Shown here: piece by piece, positions 7,997 to 19,268 of the stretch | Numbering within the stretch: the stretch's first letter is position 1 | Layout of the letters: each line of letters begins with the position of its first letter | Assembly (NCBI RefSeq): GCF_002078505.1 | Contig: NZ_LUAV01000002.1 | Location: 619,098-683,097, forward strand | Reading direction: 5' to 3' | Origin: Ensifer aridi | GTDB taxonomy: Bacteria; Pseudomonadota; Alphaproteobacteria; Rhizobiales; Rhizobiaceae | Length of the DNA stretch: 64,000 nucleotides | Made by a program: the position numbers and the translations under genes | Notes under the pieces: model-generated | Told to the model about the DNA's origin: nothing | Database searches by the model: none | The model's input: the letters and a program-made list of their open reading frames with translations, nothing else

Positions 7997-8498
7997 CGCT
8001 TTCGCGAGCGCCGGCGTATGCGAGCGTGAAATCCTCTCCGCCGCCTCGAAATACGGCATTCCCGCCGGCATCCTCTATTCTGTCGGGTTGACGGAGACCG
8101 GCCGCAAGGGATCGCTTCAGCCCTATGCGATGAACATTGAGGGCAAGGCCTATTTCGGGACCAGCATAGAGGATGTTCTGGCGCGCTTCGGTGCGGCGCG
8201 CGCTGAGGGCGCGAAACTTATCGATCTCGGCTGCATGCAGATCAACTACCACTTCCACAGCGAGCACTTCAGCTCTCCGCAAGAAATGCTTGATCCCCGC
8301 AGGAATGTCGAATATGCCGCGCGCTTTCTCTCCAACCTGCGCGCCAGGCACGAGAGCTGGACCATGGCCGTCGCTCGCTACCATGCCGGTCCCAACAACG
8401 ATCCGGCGCAGAAGAAATATGTCTGCCGGGTGATCGCGAATCTCGTCGCGACCGGCTACGGCAAGTGGACGCCGAACGCGCTGCAGTTTTGTCGATAA
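7932..8498 (+). CDS. Exported lytic transglycosylase of the flagellar cluster (188 aa)
   Basis: Cuts peptidoglycan, probably to let the flagellar rod through the wall. The signal peptide is residues 1-27 (core LALSALALATSTCSAFAS). The SLT-type domain follows, with catalytic glutamate E55 in GLTETGRKG and the typical DLGCMQIN and AVARYHAG segments. Four or five cysteines suggest disulfides in the periplasm. The chosen start (ATG 7932) has an AAGG site and gives a clean signal peptide; upstream in-frame starts would lie wholly inside fliK. The cluster's FlgJ-like gene (18218) has no muramidase domain, so this enzyme may supply that activity. Confidence 0.85.
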   Translation: MMQWMTRRLALSALALATSTCSAFASAGVCEREILSAASKYGIPAGILYSVGLTETGRKGSLQPYAMNIEGKAYFGTSIEDVLARFGAARAEGAKLIDLGCMQINYHFHSEHFSSPQEMLDPRRNVEYAARFLSNLRARHESWTMAVARYHAGPNNDPAQKKYVCRVIANLVATGYGKWTPNALQFCR

Positions 8499-8662
8499 TC
8501 AACCTTTGATTGCCTTTAGGGCGGCAGTCCTGCATTGTGGCGACAATGCGGAGAGATTGTGATCGCAAGCGATTTCGTCACCGCGCGTTAACTTTTCCAC
8601 ACGATCTTAGTGGCATGATTAACAGCTACCTACTAGATATAGATCAAATCGGCACGCAATCC

Positions 8663-8677
8663 TTAATCAACTATTAA
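8663..8677 (+). promoter_or_regulatory. CtrA-like site upstream of rem
   Basis: TTAATCAACTATTAA is an exact TTAA-N7-TTAA pair, 92 bases before the rem ATG. The surrounding 271-base gap (8499-8769) is AT-rich for this genome and has further single TTAA words at 8588, 8619 and 8687. Binding by CtrA is inferred from the motif only. Confidence 0.5.
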
Positions 8678-8769
8678 AATCTCCCATTAACTTCCTCTAG
8701 TTGTTCGTGAATCCCTGGATTCGTACCTCTGTTTCAACGAGGCACCCATATTGATTCGGAGGCGGACGA

Positions 8770-9441
8770 ATGATCGTGGTGGTTGATGAGAGAGAGCTTG
8801 TAAAGGACGGCTACGCGTCCCTGTTCGGGCGCGAGGGCATTCCCTCGACGGGGTTTGATCCAAGGGAGTTCGGCGAGTGGGTGAGCACCGCCGCCGATTC
8901 CGATATCGACGCAGTCGAGGCCTTCCTGATCGGGCAGGGCGAGAGCGCTTTCAGCCTGCCGCGCGCGATCCGCGACCGTTCCCAGGCGCCGGTCATCGCG
9001 ATGAGCGACACCCCGTCGCTCGAAAACACGCTGGCGCTCTTCGACTGCGGGGTCGACGACGTCGTGCGCAAGCCGGTGCATCCGAGGGAGATCCTCGCGC
9101 GTGTCGCGGCGATCCGCCGGCGTTTGAAGGCGATCGCGAATTACACCGACATTGGCGCGATTCGTGTTTTCGCCGATGGCCGCGATCCGGAGATCAACGG
9201 CGAAGTGTTCGCGTTGCCACGGCGCGAGCGGCGCATCCTCGAATATCTCGTCGCCAATCGCGGCCGCCGGGTATCCAAGGCGCAGATATTCAACGCGATC
9301 TACGGCATCTTCGATGAGGACGTCGAAGAGAACGTCGTCGAAAGCCACATCAGCAAGCTGCGCAAGAAACTCCGCAAGAAACTCGGCGTCGATCCGATCG
9401 ATTCCAAGCGCTTCCTTGGCTACTGCATCGACTGGAGTTGA
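8770..9441 (+). CDS. rem: Motility transcriptional activator Rem
   Basis: OmpR-type regulator that in S. meliloti activates class III flagellar and motor genes under VisNR control. The N-terminal half (1-115) has a receiver fold with acidic D6 and conserved K101 (RKPVHPRE), but the phosphoacceptor position near residues 50-56 reads [10 protein letters not shown], with no aspartate. The C-terminal winged helix is at about 125-223 ([20 protein letters not shown], then [13 protein letters not shown]). No partner kinase gene is nearby. The start has GGAGG seven bases upstream. It is monocistronic in appearance, with its own AT-rich promoter region. Confidence 0.92.
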   Translation: MIVVVDERELVKDGYASLFGREGIPSTGFDPREFGEWVSTAADSDIDAVEAFLIGQGESAFSLPRAIRDRSQAPVIAMSDTPSLENTLALFDCGVDDVVRKPVHPREILARVAAIRRRLKAIANYTDIGAIRVFADGRDPEINGEVFALPRRERRILEYLVANRGRRVSKAQIFNAIYGIFDEDVEENVVESHISKLRKKLRKKLGVDPIDSKRFLGYCIDWS

Positions 9442-9531
9442 GTTTGGGCCGGGCGGGCGGGGCCAGCCCAAGACAGGTTCACGCAAGGCCCGGCTCCTAG
9501 TGTCGCCGCAACAAGGAAACGAGGATCCGAT

Positions 9532-10740
9532 ATGAGTCTCTACGGTACCATGAGAACGGGCGTATCCGGCATGAACGCCCAGTCGAACCGGCTCAGCACA
9601 GTCGCCGAGAACATCGCGAATGCCAACACGACCGGCTACAAGCGCGCTTCGACGGAATTCTCATCGATGATCCTGCCGTCGAGCAATGGCGCCTATAATT
9701 CCGGCGGCGTACAGACGCAGGTCCGTTACAGCATCTCCGAACAGGGCGCGACGACCTTCACGACATCCGCCAGCGATCTGGCGATCGACGGCGGCGGCTT
9801 CTTCATCGTCGAAGCCGCCAACGGGCAAGAATATCTGACGCGCGCCGGAGCTTTCGTCCCGGACAGCGAAGGCAACTTGGTGAACGCCGCCGGCTTCACG
9901 CTTATGGGCTACGAATACGAGGCCGGCGTCGATCCGACAGTCGTGGTCAACGGCTTCGACGGTCTGACGAAGGTGAACCTCGCTTCCGAGGGCCTCATCG
10001 CGGCGGGGTCGACCACCGGTTCCATGGGCGCGAACTTGCCGTCAGGCGCGGCAGTGGGCGACATCTCCACGACGTCGCTCGTCGTCTATGACAGCCAGGG
10101 AAACACCCGCATTCTCGACTTCAACTACGAGAAGACGGCCGCCAACACCTGGAGCGTGGAGGTTGTCGACCGGACCTCGGCAACGGTGCTGGGCACCCAG
10201 ACGTTGAACTTCACCGCGGCCGGCGACTTGACAGCAACCCCAGTCACATTGACCACCGCGGCAATGACGGGTTTGCCGGTCACGGGCGCCAATCTCGGGG
10301 TATTAACCATCGATCTCTCCAAGACCACTCAGCTAGGTTACGCCTTCAGTGCTGACGGCGGCACCATCGACGGCAATGCGCCGAGCAAGGTGGCCGGTTA
10401 TCAGATCGATTCCGACGGGATCGTCTACGTGAAATACGAGAATGGCGAGCTCGACCCGCGCTATCGTATCGCACTCGCCAATGTGCAGAGCCCGGACAAG
10501 TTGCGCCCGGAATCGGGCAACGTTTATTCGCAGGGCGTCGATTCGGGCGTGATCATCACCGGCTTCGCGGGCTCCGGCGATTTCGGCGAAATCCTCTCCG
10601 GAGCGCTCGAAAGCTCTAACGTCGACATCGCCGAGGAACTGACGGCCATGATCGAGTCGCAGCGCAATTACACGGCCAATTCCAAGGTCTTTCAGACCGG
10701 TTCGGAGTTGCTTGAAGTTCTCGTGAACCTGAAGCGCTAA
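9532..10740 (+). CDS. flgE: Flagellar hook protein FlgE
   Basis: Builds the hook that joins rod and filament. The N-terminal rod/hook signature is clear (MSLYGTMRTGVSGMNAQ, then NIANANTTGYKR at about residues 27-38). The C-terminus carries the matching motif (SSNVDIAEELTAMIESQRNY). The intervening Ala/Gly/Thr-rich part is the exposed hook domain. Length 402 aa is normal. It begins 90 bases after rem and is followed at 22 bases by flgK, so flgE-flgK-flgL form one run. Confidence 0.96.
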   Translation: MSLYGTMRTGVSGMNAQSNRLSTVAENIANANTTGYKRASTEFSSMILPSSNGAYNSGGVQTQVRYSISEQGATTFTTSASDLAIDGGGFFIVEAANGQEYLTRAGAFVPDSEGNLVNAAGFTLMGYEYEAGVDPTVVVNGFDGLTKVNLASEGLIAAGSTTGSMGANLPSGAAVGDISTTSLVVYDSQGNTRILDFNYEKTAANTWSVEVVDRTSATVLGTQTLNFTAAGDLTATPVTLTTAAMTGLPVTGANLGVLTIDLSKTTQLGYAFSADGGTIDGNAPSKVAGYQIDSDGIVYVKYENGELDPRYRIALANVQSPDKLRPESGNVYSQGVDSGVIITGFAGSGDFGEILSGALESSNVDIAEELTAMIESQRNYTANSKVFQTGSELLEVLVNLKR

Positions 10741-10762
10741 TCCCTGAAGAAACGGTCCCGGC

Positions 10763-12193
10763 ATGTCGCTGTCTTCTGCAATCGCAATTGCGCAATCCGC
10801 ATTCTCTACCACGGCGCTGCAAACCGCCACCGTGTCGAAGAACGTTGCGAATGCCGGTAACGCCGACTACTCCCGGCGCATGGCCATGCTCGGGACCACG
10901 TCGGGCGGCGCCCAGATCGTTTCGATCTACCGGGCGCAGAACGAGGCGTTGCTCAAGCAGAATCTGGTGAGCATCTCGCAATCCTCCGCGCAGAGCAGTC
11001 TGCTTTCCGGCTTGGAGATCCTGAAATCCGCACTCGGCGGCAACGATTACGAATCGTCGCCGTCAACCTACCTCTCAGCGTTCCACGGCAGCCTGCAGAC
11101 CTTCGCCTCGACGCCCGGCAATTCTACGATCGCCGCGACGGTAGTGTCGGACGCCTGGGATCTTGCGAACTCGATCAACGAGACCGCGGCCGCCATTCAG
11201 GACCTGCGCCTCGATACCGACAAGCAGATTGCCGAGGAGGTCGCCAACCTGAACGCGTTGCTTGCGCAGTTCGAGACGGCGAACAATGCGGTGAAAACGG
11301 CGACGGCCGCAGGCACGGACGCGACCGCGGCACTCGACGACCGCGACAAGATCCTAAAGCAGATATCGGAACTGGTCGGCATCTCGACCGTGACGCGCGC
11401 AAACAACGACACCGTGATCTATACGTCCGACGGCACGGTCCTCTTCGAGACCATGCCGAGGCAGGTCACCTTCACGCCGACGGCGGCCTATGACGCCACC
11501 ATTACCGGCAATGCCATCCTGGTCGACGGCGTGCCGATCGCGGCGGGGACCGGCGCCGATACGACGGCACAAGGCAAGCTCGCGAGCCTCCTGCAGCTTC
11601 GCGACGACATCGCTCCGACGTTTCAGTCGCAACTCGACGAAATGGCACGCGGGCTGGTCACGCTGTTCGAGGAGGGCGGTCTGCCCGGTCTCTTCACCTG
11701 GTCTGGCGGTACCGTTCCCGCCGCCGGCACGGTCGTGCCCGGAATCGCCTCTACGCTTTCAGTCAATCCTGCGGCAAAGGCCAATCCCTTCCTGCTTCGC
11801 GACGGCGGGTTCAATGGCGTCGTTTCCAATCCGGGCGGCGCAGCAACTCCGGAAGCCGGCTTCACCGATTTGCTCGACGGCTTCATCACGGCGATGGACG
11901 CCGACATGGCGTTCGACGCCACGACCGGGCTGGACGGCACGAGCTCGATCATGGAATTCGGCGCCTCCTCGATCGGCTGGTTCGAGCAGATCCGCAGCGG
12001 CGCTTCGACCGCCGACGACAACAAGACGGCGCTACTCGCCCGGACGCAAGAGGCGCTCGGCAATGTGACGGGGGTGAGCATCGACGAGGAACTGTCGCTG
12101 CTCCTCGATCTGGAGCAATCCTACAAGGCTTCGGCCAAATTGATCAGCACCGTCGACGCCATGATGGCGTCGCTTCTGGAAGCCGTGAGGTAA
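10763..12193 (+). CDS. flgK: Hook-filament junction protein FlgK (HAP1)
   Basis: First junction protein between hook and filament. N-terminus has the family pattern (SAFSTTALQTATVSKNVANAGN) and the C-terminus has the helical VSIDEELSLLLDLEQSYKAS segment. 476 aa is in the usual range. The start ATG 10763 lies 22 bases after flgE; the ribosome binding site is weak. flgL begins two bases after its stop, so the two are probably co-translated. Confidence 0.94.
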   Translation: MSLSSAIAIAQSAFSTTALQTATVSKNVANAGNADYSRRMAMLGTTSGGAQIVSIYRAQNEALLKQNLVSISQSSAQSSLLSGLEILKSALGGNDYESSPSTYLSAFHGSLQTFASTPGNSTIAATVVSDAWDLANSINETAAAIQDLRLDTDKQIAEEVANLNALLAQFETANNAVKTATAAGTDATAALDDRDKILKQISELVGISTVTRANNDTVIYTSDGTVLFETMPRQVTFTPTAAYDATITGNAILVDGVPIAAGTGADTTAQGKLASLLQLRDDIAPTFQSQLDEMARGLVTLFEEGGLPGLFTWSGGTVPAAGTVVPGIASTLSVNPAAKANPFLLRDGGFNGVVSNPGGAATPEAGFTDLLDGFITAMDADMAFDATTGLDGTSSIMEFGASSIGWFEQIRSGASTADDNKTALLARTQEALGNVTGVSIDEELSLLLDLEQSYKASAKLISTVDAMMASLLEAVR

Positions 12194-12195
12194 TC

Positions 12196-13245
12196 ATGAA
12201 GACATCCTTCGTTTCTAACCTGGCCGTGCAGAATGCCATGCGCCTGACCATTCAGCAGGGTCAGGCGGAGCTGCTCAAGCTCCAGACGGAGGTCACGACC
12301 GGCCGGCTGGCGGATGTCGGTGTGGAGCTCGGTTCCTCGACCTCCCGCTCGGTCAGCCTGCGGCGGGAGCTCGCTCGGCTGGAGACGCTGGTTGACACGA
12401 ACTCGGTCGTTACCCAGAGGCTCTCGGCCTCGCAACAGGCCCTGTCGATGATGGCCGACGCGGCCCAGGAGGTGCGCAACGCGCTCGTCACCTTCAAGGG
12501 TAACGATGCCGCGGATCAGCTCGCCACCCAGAAGACGCAAATAGAAAGTGCCATGTCGGCCTTCTCTTCGGCGGCGAACCTGTCCTTCAACGGAGAGTTC
12601 CTCTTCGCCGGCATCAATACCGACGTAAGGCCCTTCGAGGACTATGCCGCCGGTTCGGCTGCGAAAACGACCTTCGACAATGAGCTGGCCACCTTCATGA
12701 CGGCAAACGGCATCGCTTCCATGAGCGACTTCACCGTGACGCAGATGGAGGATTTCATCACCAACACACTCGAGCCGCTCTATGCCAGCGACGCGCAATG
12801 GGCGGCGGATTGGTCTAAGGCTTCGAGCCAGAACATGACCAGCCGCATCAGCACGACCGAGGTCGTGCAAAGCTCGACGAATGCGACGACCGACGGCTTC
12901 CGGAAGTTTGCCCTTGCCAGCGTGATCGCGTCCGAGCTGATGGATGAGAACGTGAGCTCCGAAGTCCGCGCCTATATCGGCGAGGCGGCGCTTGGCTATG
13001 TCGAGCAGGCCAATACCAAAATCACCGGAGAACGCAGCACTCTCGGCATTTCCGAGGCGCGGGTGAAAAAGGCGAACACCTCGCTAGAGGCCCAGATCAA
13101 GCTGATCAACACGCATATCACGGATCTCGAAGGCGTCGACACCTATGCGGCTTCGACCCGGATGAACACACTGCTTACGCAGGTGGAGACGTCCTACACG
13201 CTGACGGCGCGGATCCAGCAGTTGAGTTTGATAGACTTCCTCTAA
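12196..13245 (+). CDS. flgL: Hook-filament junction protein FlgL (HAP3)
   Basis: Second junction protein, flagellin-like at both ends. N-terminal residues 1-60 contain VQNAMRLTIQQGQAELLKLQ and TGRLADVGVELG; the last 60 residues form the matching helical end (TYAASTRMNTLLTQVETSYT). Length 349 aa. It starts two bases downstream of flgK and precedes flaF by 37 bases. Confidence 0.93.
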   Translation: MKTSFVSNLAVQNAMRLTIQQGQAELLKLQTEVTTGRLADVGVELGSSTSRSVSLRRELARLETLVDTNSVVTQRLSASQQALSMMADAAQEVRNALVTFKGNDAADQLATQKTQIESAMSAFSSAANLSFNGEFLFAGINTDVRPFEDYAAGSAAKTTFDNELATFMTANGIASMSDFTVTQMEDFITNTLEPLYASDAQWAADWSKASSQNMTSRISTTEVVQSSTNATTDGFRKFALASVIASELMDENVSSEVRAYIGEAALGYVEQANTKITGERSTLGISEARVKKANTSLEAQIKLINTHITDLEGVDTYAASTRMNTLLTQVETSYTLTARIQQLSLIDFL

Positions 13246-13248
13246 TGA

Positions 13249-14483
<1,235 letters not shown>

Positions 14484-14489
14484 GCTCCC

Positions 14490-14756
14490 ATGAATGAGGC
14501 AGATGCCCTCGACATCGTACAGGCCGCGATCTGGACCGTGATCGTGGCCTCGGGGCCTGCCGTTCTGGCCGCAATGGTGGTCGGCGTCGTCATCGCCTTC
14601 ATTCAGGCCCTGACGCAGGTTCAGGAAATGACGCTGACCTTCGTCCCGAAGATCCTCGCCGTGATGATTACGGCAGCCATTTCGGCGCCCTTCGTCGGCG
14701 CACAGATATCAATCTTCACCGACATCGTCTTTTCTCGGATACAGTCCGGGTTCTAG
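14490..14756 (+). CDS. fliQ: Flagellar export-gate protein FliQ
   Basis: Small inner-membrane component of the type III export gate. 88 aa with two membrane helices (about 16-38, VIVASGPAVLAAMVVGVVI, and 55-77). The family motif QALTQVQEMTLTFVPK is at about residues 37-52. It begins six bases after flgD and is followed by a 116-base gap before flhA that contains a GGGCAGC/GCTGCCC hairpin (14823-14845). Confidence 0.95.
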   Translation: MNEADALDIVQAAIWTVIVASGPAVLAAMVVGVVIAFIQALTQVQEMTLTFVPKILAVMITAAISAPFVGAQISIFTDIVFSRIQSGF

Positions 14757-14872
14757 AGCGAAGCACACCTTTCGCATACCACCTTCGCGCAAGCTTGGAC
14801 CTTTAGGTCTTCCGTCATACGTTGGGCAGCTTCGTGATCGCTGCCCGCCTCTCATGAAGAGACGGAAGAGAC

Positions 14873-16960
14873 ATGGCACAACAGGCGACGCTGACCATCC
14901 CGAAACTTGCACCCAAGAGCCGGGACATCGGCTTTGCGCTCGGGATCGTAATGATCCTGTCGATCCTGTTCCTGCCGATTCCTCCCTTCCTGATCGATCT
15001 CGGGCTTGCCTTCTCGATCTCCTTCTCGGTCCTGATCCTCATGGTCGCGCTCTGGATCCAGCGGCCGCTCGATTTCTCGTCCTTCCCGACAATCCTCCTG
15101 ATCTCCACCATGACGCGCCTGGCTCTGAATATCGCCACGACGCGCGTCATCCTCTCCCATGGGCATGAGGGCCATGGTGCCGCCGGCGGCGTCATTTCCG
15201 GTTTCGCAAGCCTCGTCATGTCCGGCGACTTCGTCATCGGTCTCATCGTCTTCCTGATCCTGATCACGGTGAATTTCATCGTCATCACCAAGGGCGCCAC
15301 GCGCATCGCCGAAGTCGGCGCCCGCTTCACGCTGGATGCGATCCCGGGCAAGCAGATGTCGATCGACGCCGATCTCTCGGCCGGGTTGATCGATGAGAAG
15401 GAGGCGCAGCGGCGCCGCCGCGAGCTCGAGGAGGAGAGCTCCTTCTACGGCGCGATGGACGGCGCGTCGAAGTTCGTCCGCGGCGATGCGATCGCCGGCC
15501 TGATCATCACGGCCATCAACATCTTCGGCGGCATCATCATCGGCTATCTGCGGCACGGCATGCCGATCGGCGAGGCGGCCGACGTCTTCGTCAAGCTTTC
15601 CGTCGGCGACGGCCTGGTCTCGCAGATCCCGGCGCTCATCGTCTCGCTTGCCGCGGGCCTTTTGGTCTCGCGCGGCGGCACCGCCGGCTCCACCGATCAG
15701 GCCGTCATCGGCCAGCTCAGCGGCTATCCGCGGGCGCTCATGGTCGCCGCCGGTCTCGTCGTGCTGCTTTCGGTCATGCCGGGGCTGCCCTTCCTGCCCT
15801 TCGCTGCGCTTGGCGGCGGCATGGCCTTCCTGGGTTGGATCATTCCGAGGCAGATCGAGGCCGCGAATGCCGAGAAGCGGGCTGAGGAGGCGGCGAAGGC
15901 GCAGCAGACCAAGGAGAGCGACAAGGACTCCGTCAAGTCGGTCTTGAAGACGGCGGAGATCGAACTGCTCCTCGGCAAGCAGGTTTCGACGCGGCTTCTC
16001 GGGGCGCACCAGGAACTCGCCTTCCGGGTCGGCAAGATGCGCCGGAAATTCGCCCTCCAATACGGCCTCGTCGTTCCGGAGATCAAGGTTTCCGACGACA
16101 TCACCATTCCGGACAAGGCCTACCATGTCCGCATCCACGGAACGACGATCGCGTCCAATACGGTTCGCGTCGGCGAGGTGCTGGTGGTGACCGGCGGCGG
16201 GCGGCGGCCGAGCGTGCCGGGCGACGACATCCGCGAGCCGGCTTTCGGCATGCCGGCGGTGTCGATCCTCGAGACCTTCACCGAAGACCTGAAGCGCGAG
16301 GGTTTCCACCCGATCGACAACGTCTCGGTGGTTCTGACGCATCTGAGCGAGGTGATCCGCAACAACTTGCCGCAGCTTCTCTCCTACAAGGACGTGAAGG
16401 TGTTGATCGAGCGGCTCGACCCGGAATACCGCAAGCTCGCGGACGAGATCTGCACCTCGCACATGTCCTATTCCGGCCTGCAGGCGGTGTTGAAGCTGTT
16501 GCTTGCCGAACGCGTTTCGATCCGCAACTTGCACCTCATCCTCGAAGCCGTCGCCGAACTGGCGCCGCATGTGCGCAAGACCGAGCAAATCGTCGAGCAT
16601 GTGCGCGTGCGCATGTCGCAACAGCTTTGCGGCGATCTCGCCGACAACGGCGTGCTGCGCGTGCTTCGGCTCGGCAACAAGTGGGACATGGTCTTCCATC
16701 AGGCGCTGAAGCGCGACGCCAAGGGCGAGATCGTCGAGTTCGACATCGATCCGCGTCATCTCGAAGAATTCAGTGAACAGGCAACGAAGGTTATCCGTGA
16801 ACATCTCGATCGCGGCATGCCCTTCGTGCTGGTAAGTTCGCCCGAATCCCGCTCATATGTGCGCATGATCATCGAACGCCTCTTCGCCACATTGCCAGTG
16901 CTTTCCCATGTCGAGCTTGCCAAGGGGCTTGAGATCAAGATCATCGGCTCGATTTCATGA
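14873..16960 (+). CDS. flhA: Flagellar export-gate protein FlhA
   Basis: Large export-gate subunit forming the cytoplasmic docking ring for export substrates. The first 330 residues hold about eight membrane helices, with the conserved cytoplasmic loop after the fourth ([19 protein letters not shown]). The C-terminal half is soluble, beginning after a charged linker near residue 335. Length 695 aa is typical. GGAAGAG precedes the ATG. Its last four bases overlap fliR (ATGA). Confidence 0.97.
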   Translation: MAQQATLTIPKLAPKSRDIGFALGIVMILSILFLPIPPFLIDLGLAFSISFSVLILMVALWIQRPLDFSSFPTILLISTMTRLALNIATTRVILSHGHEGHGAAGGVISGFASLVMSGDFVIGLIVFLILITVNFIVITKGATRIAEVGARFTLDAIPGKQMSIDADLSAGLIDEKEAQRRRRELEEESSFYGAMDGASKFVRGDAIAGLIITAINIFGGIIIGYLRHGMPIGEAADVFVKLSVGDGLVSQIPALIVSLAAGLLVSRGGTAGSTDQAVIGQLSGYPRALMVAAGLVVLLSVMPGLPFLPFAALGGGMAFLGWIIPRQIEAANAEKRAEEAAKAQQTKESDKDSVKSVLKTAEIELLLGKQVSTRLLGAHQELAFRVGKMRRKFALQYGLVVPEIKVSDDITIPDKAYHVRIHGTTIASNTVRVGEVLVVTGGGRRPSVPGDDIREPAFGMPAVSILETFTEDLKREGFHPIDNVSVVLTHLSEVIRNNLPQLLSYKDVKVLIERLDPEYRKLADEICTSHMSYSGLQAVLKLLLAERVSIRNLHLILEAVAELAPHVRKTEQIVEHVRVRMSQQLCGDLADNGVLRVLRLGNKWDMVFHQALKRDAKGEIVEFDIDPRHLEEFSEQATKVIREHLDRGMPFVLVSSPESRSYVRMIIERLFATLPVLSHVELAKGLEIKIIGSIS

Positions 16961-17709
16961 TCAACGACCCCGAGGGCACGGTGCTGGCGCTGTTCGCAGC
17001 CTTCTGCCGGATAGGCGGCTGCGTCATGATCATGCCGGGCTTTTCGGCGGCACGCGTTCCGATGCAGGTGAGGCTCTTCATCGCCGTGGCTCTCTCGATG
17101 GCTATCCTGCCCATCATGTGGACGGACATCTATCCGCAGGTGACGGGGAAGGACCATACCTACATTTACCTCATCGCCACCGAGACCGTCGTTGGCGCGG
17201 TCATCGGGCTCGTCGCGCGCTATTACGTGCTCGGGCTGCAGTTCGCCGGCACAGCGATGACCATGCTGATCGGCTTCAGCCCACCGCCGACGGCCGACGT
17301 GCTTGAAGATACGGCGGAAAACCAGCTCACCAGCATGATCAGCTTTACCGGCTTGCTCATTCTCTTCATGCTGGATTTCCACCACGTCATCTTCGAAGCG
17401 ATCGCCCAATCCTACCGCGTCATGCCGATCGGTGTCGGCTTCGATGCGCACGGCATGCTGATTACGCTCACGGATTCGCTTGGGCAGACCTTCATGATCA
17501 TGCTGAGGCTCGCAAGCCCCTTCCTGATCTACGGCCTCCTGTTCAACGTCGCGATCGGCATGGTCAACAAGCTGGCGCCGCAGATCCCGATCTACTTCAT
17601 CTCCCAACCCTACCTCATCATGGGCGGTATGTTTCTCCTCTATCTCGGCATCGCGGCGATGCTGCGCCTCTTCGCCGATGGCTTCGGGCCGGTCATGCAG
17701 GGCGGCTAG
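16957..17709 (+). CDS. fliR: Flagellar export-gate protein FliR
   Basis: Inner-membrane export-gate component, with five or six hydrophobic helices and the FliR pattern ([20 protein letters not shown] near the N-terminus, [13 protein letters not shown] in the middle). 250 aa is standard. Overlaps flhA by four bases, so FlhA and FliR are probably made together. flhB is not in the window. Confidence 0.95.
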   Translation: MINDPEGTVLALFAAFCRIGGCVMIMPGFSAARVPMQVRLFIAVALSMAILPIMWTDIYPQVTGKDHTYIYLIATETVVGAVIGLVARYYVLGLQFAGTAMTMLIGFSPPPTADVLEDTAENQLTSMISFTGLLILFMLDFHHVIFEAIAQSYRVMPIGVGFDAHGMLITLTDSLGQTFMIMLRLASPFLIYGLLFNVAIGMVNKLAPQIPIYFISQPYLIMGGMFLLYLGIAAMLRLFADGFGPVMQGG

Positions 17710-17714
17710 AGACG

Positions 17715-18128
17715 ATGAAGCCGCGTTCGGAGAAGCTGAAACGCCTGGTCGCCGTTCAACGGCACCTGGAGCGAATGGCCGAAAGCGAACTCGTCGAGAC
17801 CACCCGCCAACGCGCGGCGCTTGCCGAGACGATCGACGTCGTCGTCGACGCGATGGGATCGGCCCATCCGATGCATCGCATGTTTTCGGGCCATTACGCC
17901 TCGCAGCTCGGACGGCTCGTGCAGAAGGATCAGATGTTGCTCGGCATCCAGCAGGTGCACGAATCCCGCATGCTGAAGGAACGCGCCAAGGGCGACCGAC
18001 TCGAGGAGAGCATGAAGGATGCACGCGTGTCGGAGGAGCGAGAGGCGGCCGACAATTCGATCCTCGATCTCATCGACCAGCATGTCTCGGTCGATGCGCC
18101 AGCTTCCCGTAAGGTTGACGGGCGATAG
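17715..18128 (+). CDS. FliJ-like coiled-coil protein (137 aa)
   Basis: Small, highly charged, helical protein five bases after fliR. The N-terminus SEKLKRLVAVQRHLERMAES resembles the start of FliJ, the coiled-coil stalk that links the FliI ATPase to FlhA. No membrane segment or signal peptide is present. The final 20 residues look unstructured. Position in the export-gate run and size fit FliJ; the assignment is inference because FliJ proteins share little sequence. Confidence 0.6.
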   Translation: MKPRSEKLKRLVAVQRHLERMAESELVETTRQRAALAETIDVVVDAMGSAHPMHRMFSGHYASQLGRLVQKDQMLLGIQQVHESRMLKERAKGDRLEESMKDARVSEEREAADNSILDLIDQHVSVDAPASRKVDGR

Positions 18129-18217
18129 TACGTCATCCGGTGGCGCACCTGGCCTTCCGGTTCGGGACATGGATGGCGTCGCGAAGACGCCGGCTTCCGG
18201 TTTTGAGAGGATTTGAC

Positions 18218-18769
18218 ATGGCTATTTCCCCGCCCAGCGATCTCGTGATGGATGTCGTCCGTGCAGCGGATCCGGCGGAAGTGCAGGAGGCCCAGGCGCG
18301 GCTCAAGGCCAATCGCGCGGCCTTCCAGGCGACAAGCCTTGCAGAGAACGGCAAAGGCTTTGCTGCTGCCGTTTCGGTCCTTAATCCCTCCGACGGATCG
18401 AGCGGGCTCGGCGACATCAACAACCACGTCGAGCAGAAGAAGATTCCCGAGACCTACCGCAAGTTCGAGGCGATGGTCTTGCAGAACTTCGTCAAATCCA
18501 TGCTGCCGAGCGAAAGCGAGAACGTCTTCGGCAAAGGCACTTCCGGCGACATCTGGAAGAGCATGATGGCCGAGCAGATCGGCGACGTTCTCGCCAAGGG
18601 CGGCGGCATCGGCATTGCCGAGCAAATGGTCGGCGACGATGCCAGCGACCGCGTCAACGCCTCGGTCGACGGCAACAGCCTGAACCTCGCCGCGAGCATG
18701 GTTCAGGAATACGAGCGCAAAGCGCTCTCGACCTTTTTGAGCAGTGACGAAAAGAAGAAGCAGGCCTAA
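18218..18769 (+). CDS. flgJ: FlgJ-like rod-binding protein (183 aa)
   Basis: Carries the N-terminal rod-cap domain of FlgJ at about residues 80-140 (FEAMVLQNFVKSMLPSES, then GDIWKSMMAEQIGDVLAKGG). It lacks the C-terminal glucosaminidase domain of the enteric protein. The ATG at 18218 has GAGAGG seven bases upstream; a longer open frame reaches back to 18140 but adds an arginine-rich stretch. The first 75 residues are poorly conserved. The transglycosylase at 7932 may supply the missing wall-cutting activity. Confidence 0.8.
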   Translation: MAISPPSDLVMDVVRAADPAEVQEAQARLKANRAAFQATSLAENGKGFAAAVSVLNPSDGSSGLGDINNHVEQKKIPETYRKFEAMVLQNFVKSMLPSESENVFGKGTSGDIWKSMMAEQIGDVLAKGGGIGIAEQMVGDDASDRVNASVDGNSLNLAASMVQEYERKALSTFLSSDEKKKQA

Positions 18770-18899
18770 GCGCATCCCGCTCTAGGGCGGGCAAGCGTAC
18801 GCGGTTTTCCATCCCGCGTCTGAACGACTTAAATCGCGTGGGAGTGCGCGGGCATCGTCCCGCCAGCGTCCTGCGACAATGCATATGGGGAGTTGATTT

Positions 18900-19268
18900 A
18901 TGGAAGCTGTGGCATCCAATGACCTGCGGATACAGAATGTTCTCGGCCGGTTGGAGATGATCATCGACAACGAGAACAGCCGCATCGGCGTGGACCCCGA
19001 TTTCGACATCAAGACGTCGAACGCTCATAAGAGCCGTTGCCTTTACGAGTTGACGATGCTTCATCGCGATGCCGCGCCCGGCGAAATCTCGCCCGCCTTC
19101 GTCTCGCAGACGCGTCATCTCCGCAACAAGCTGCAGATCAATGCCCAGAAAGTCGCCGCGCATCTGGAGGCCGTACGTTCCGTCGTCGATATCCTGAAGA
19201 CGGCGGCCCAGGATGCGGATGCGGACGGCATCTATACCGAAGCGCAATTCCGCTATAGCGATTTCTGA
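18900..19268 (+). CDS. FlgN-like flagellar export chaperone candidate (122 aa)
   Basis: Helical soluble protein. It has the size, heptad-like leucines (LRIQNVLGRLEMIIDNEN) and amphipathic C-terminal helix (AQKVAAHLEAVRSVVDILKT) expected of FlgN, the chaperone for FlgK and FlgL, and ends with the short tail GIYTEAQFRYSDF. It sits in the flagellar block and its TGA overlaps the next ATG (TGATG). I do not recognise it with certainty; FlgN is the best guess from architecture and context. Confidence 0.5.
   Translation: MEAVASNDLRIQNVLGRLEMIIDNENSRIGVDPDFDIKTSNAHKSRCLYELTMLHRDAAPGEISPAFVSQTRHLRNKLQINAQKVAAHLEAVRSVVDILKTAAQDADADGIYTEAQFRYSDF

Noticed and set aside
14852..16804. 650-codon minus-strand open frame across flhA
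   Set aside because: Antisense of flhA; aspartate-, arginine- and histidine-rich without any domain sign.
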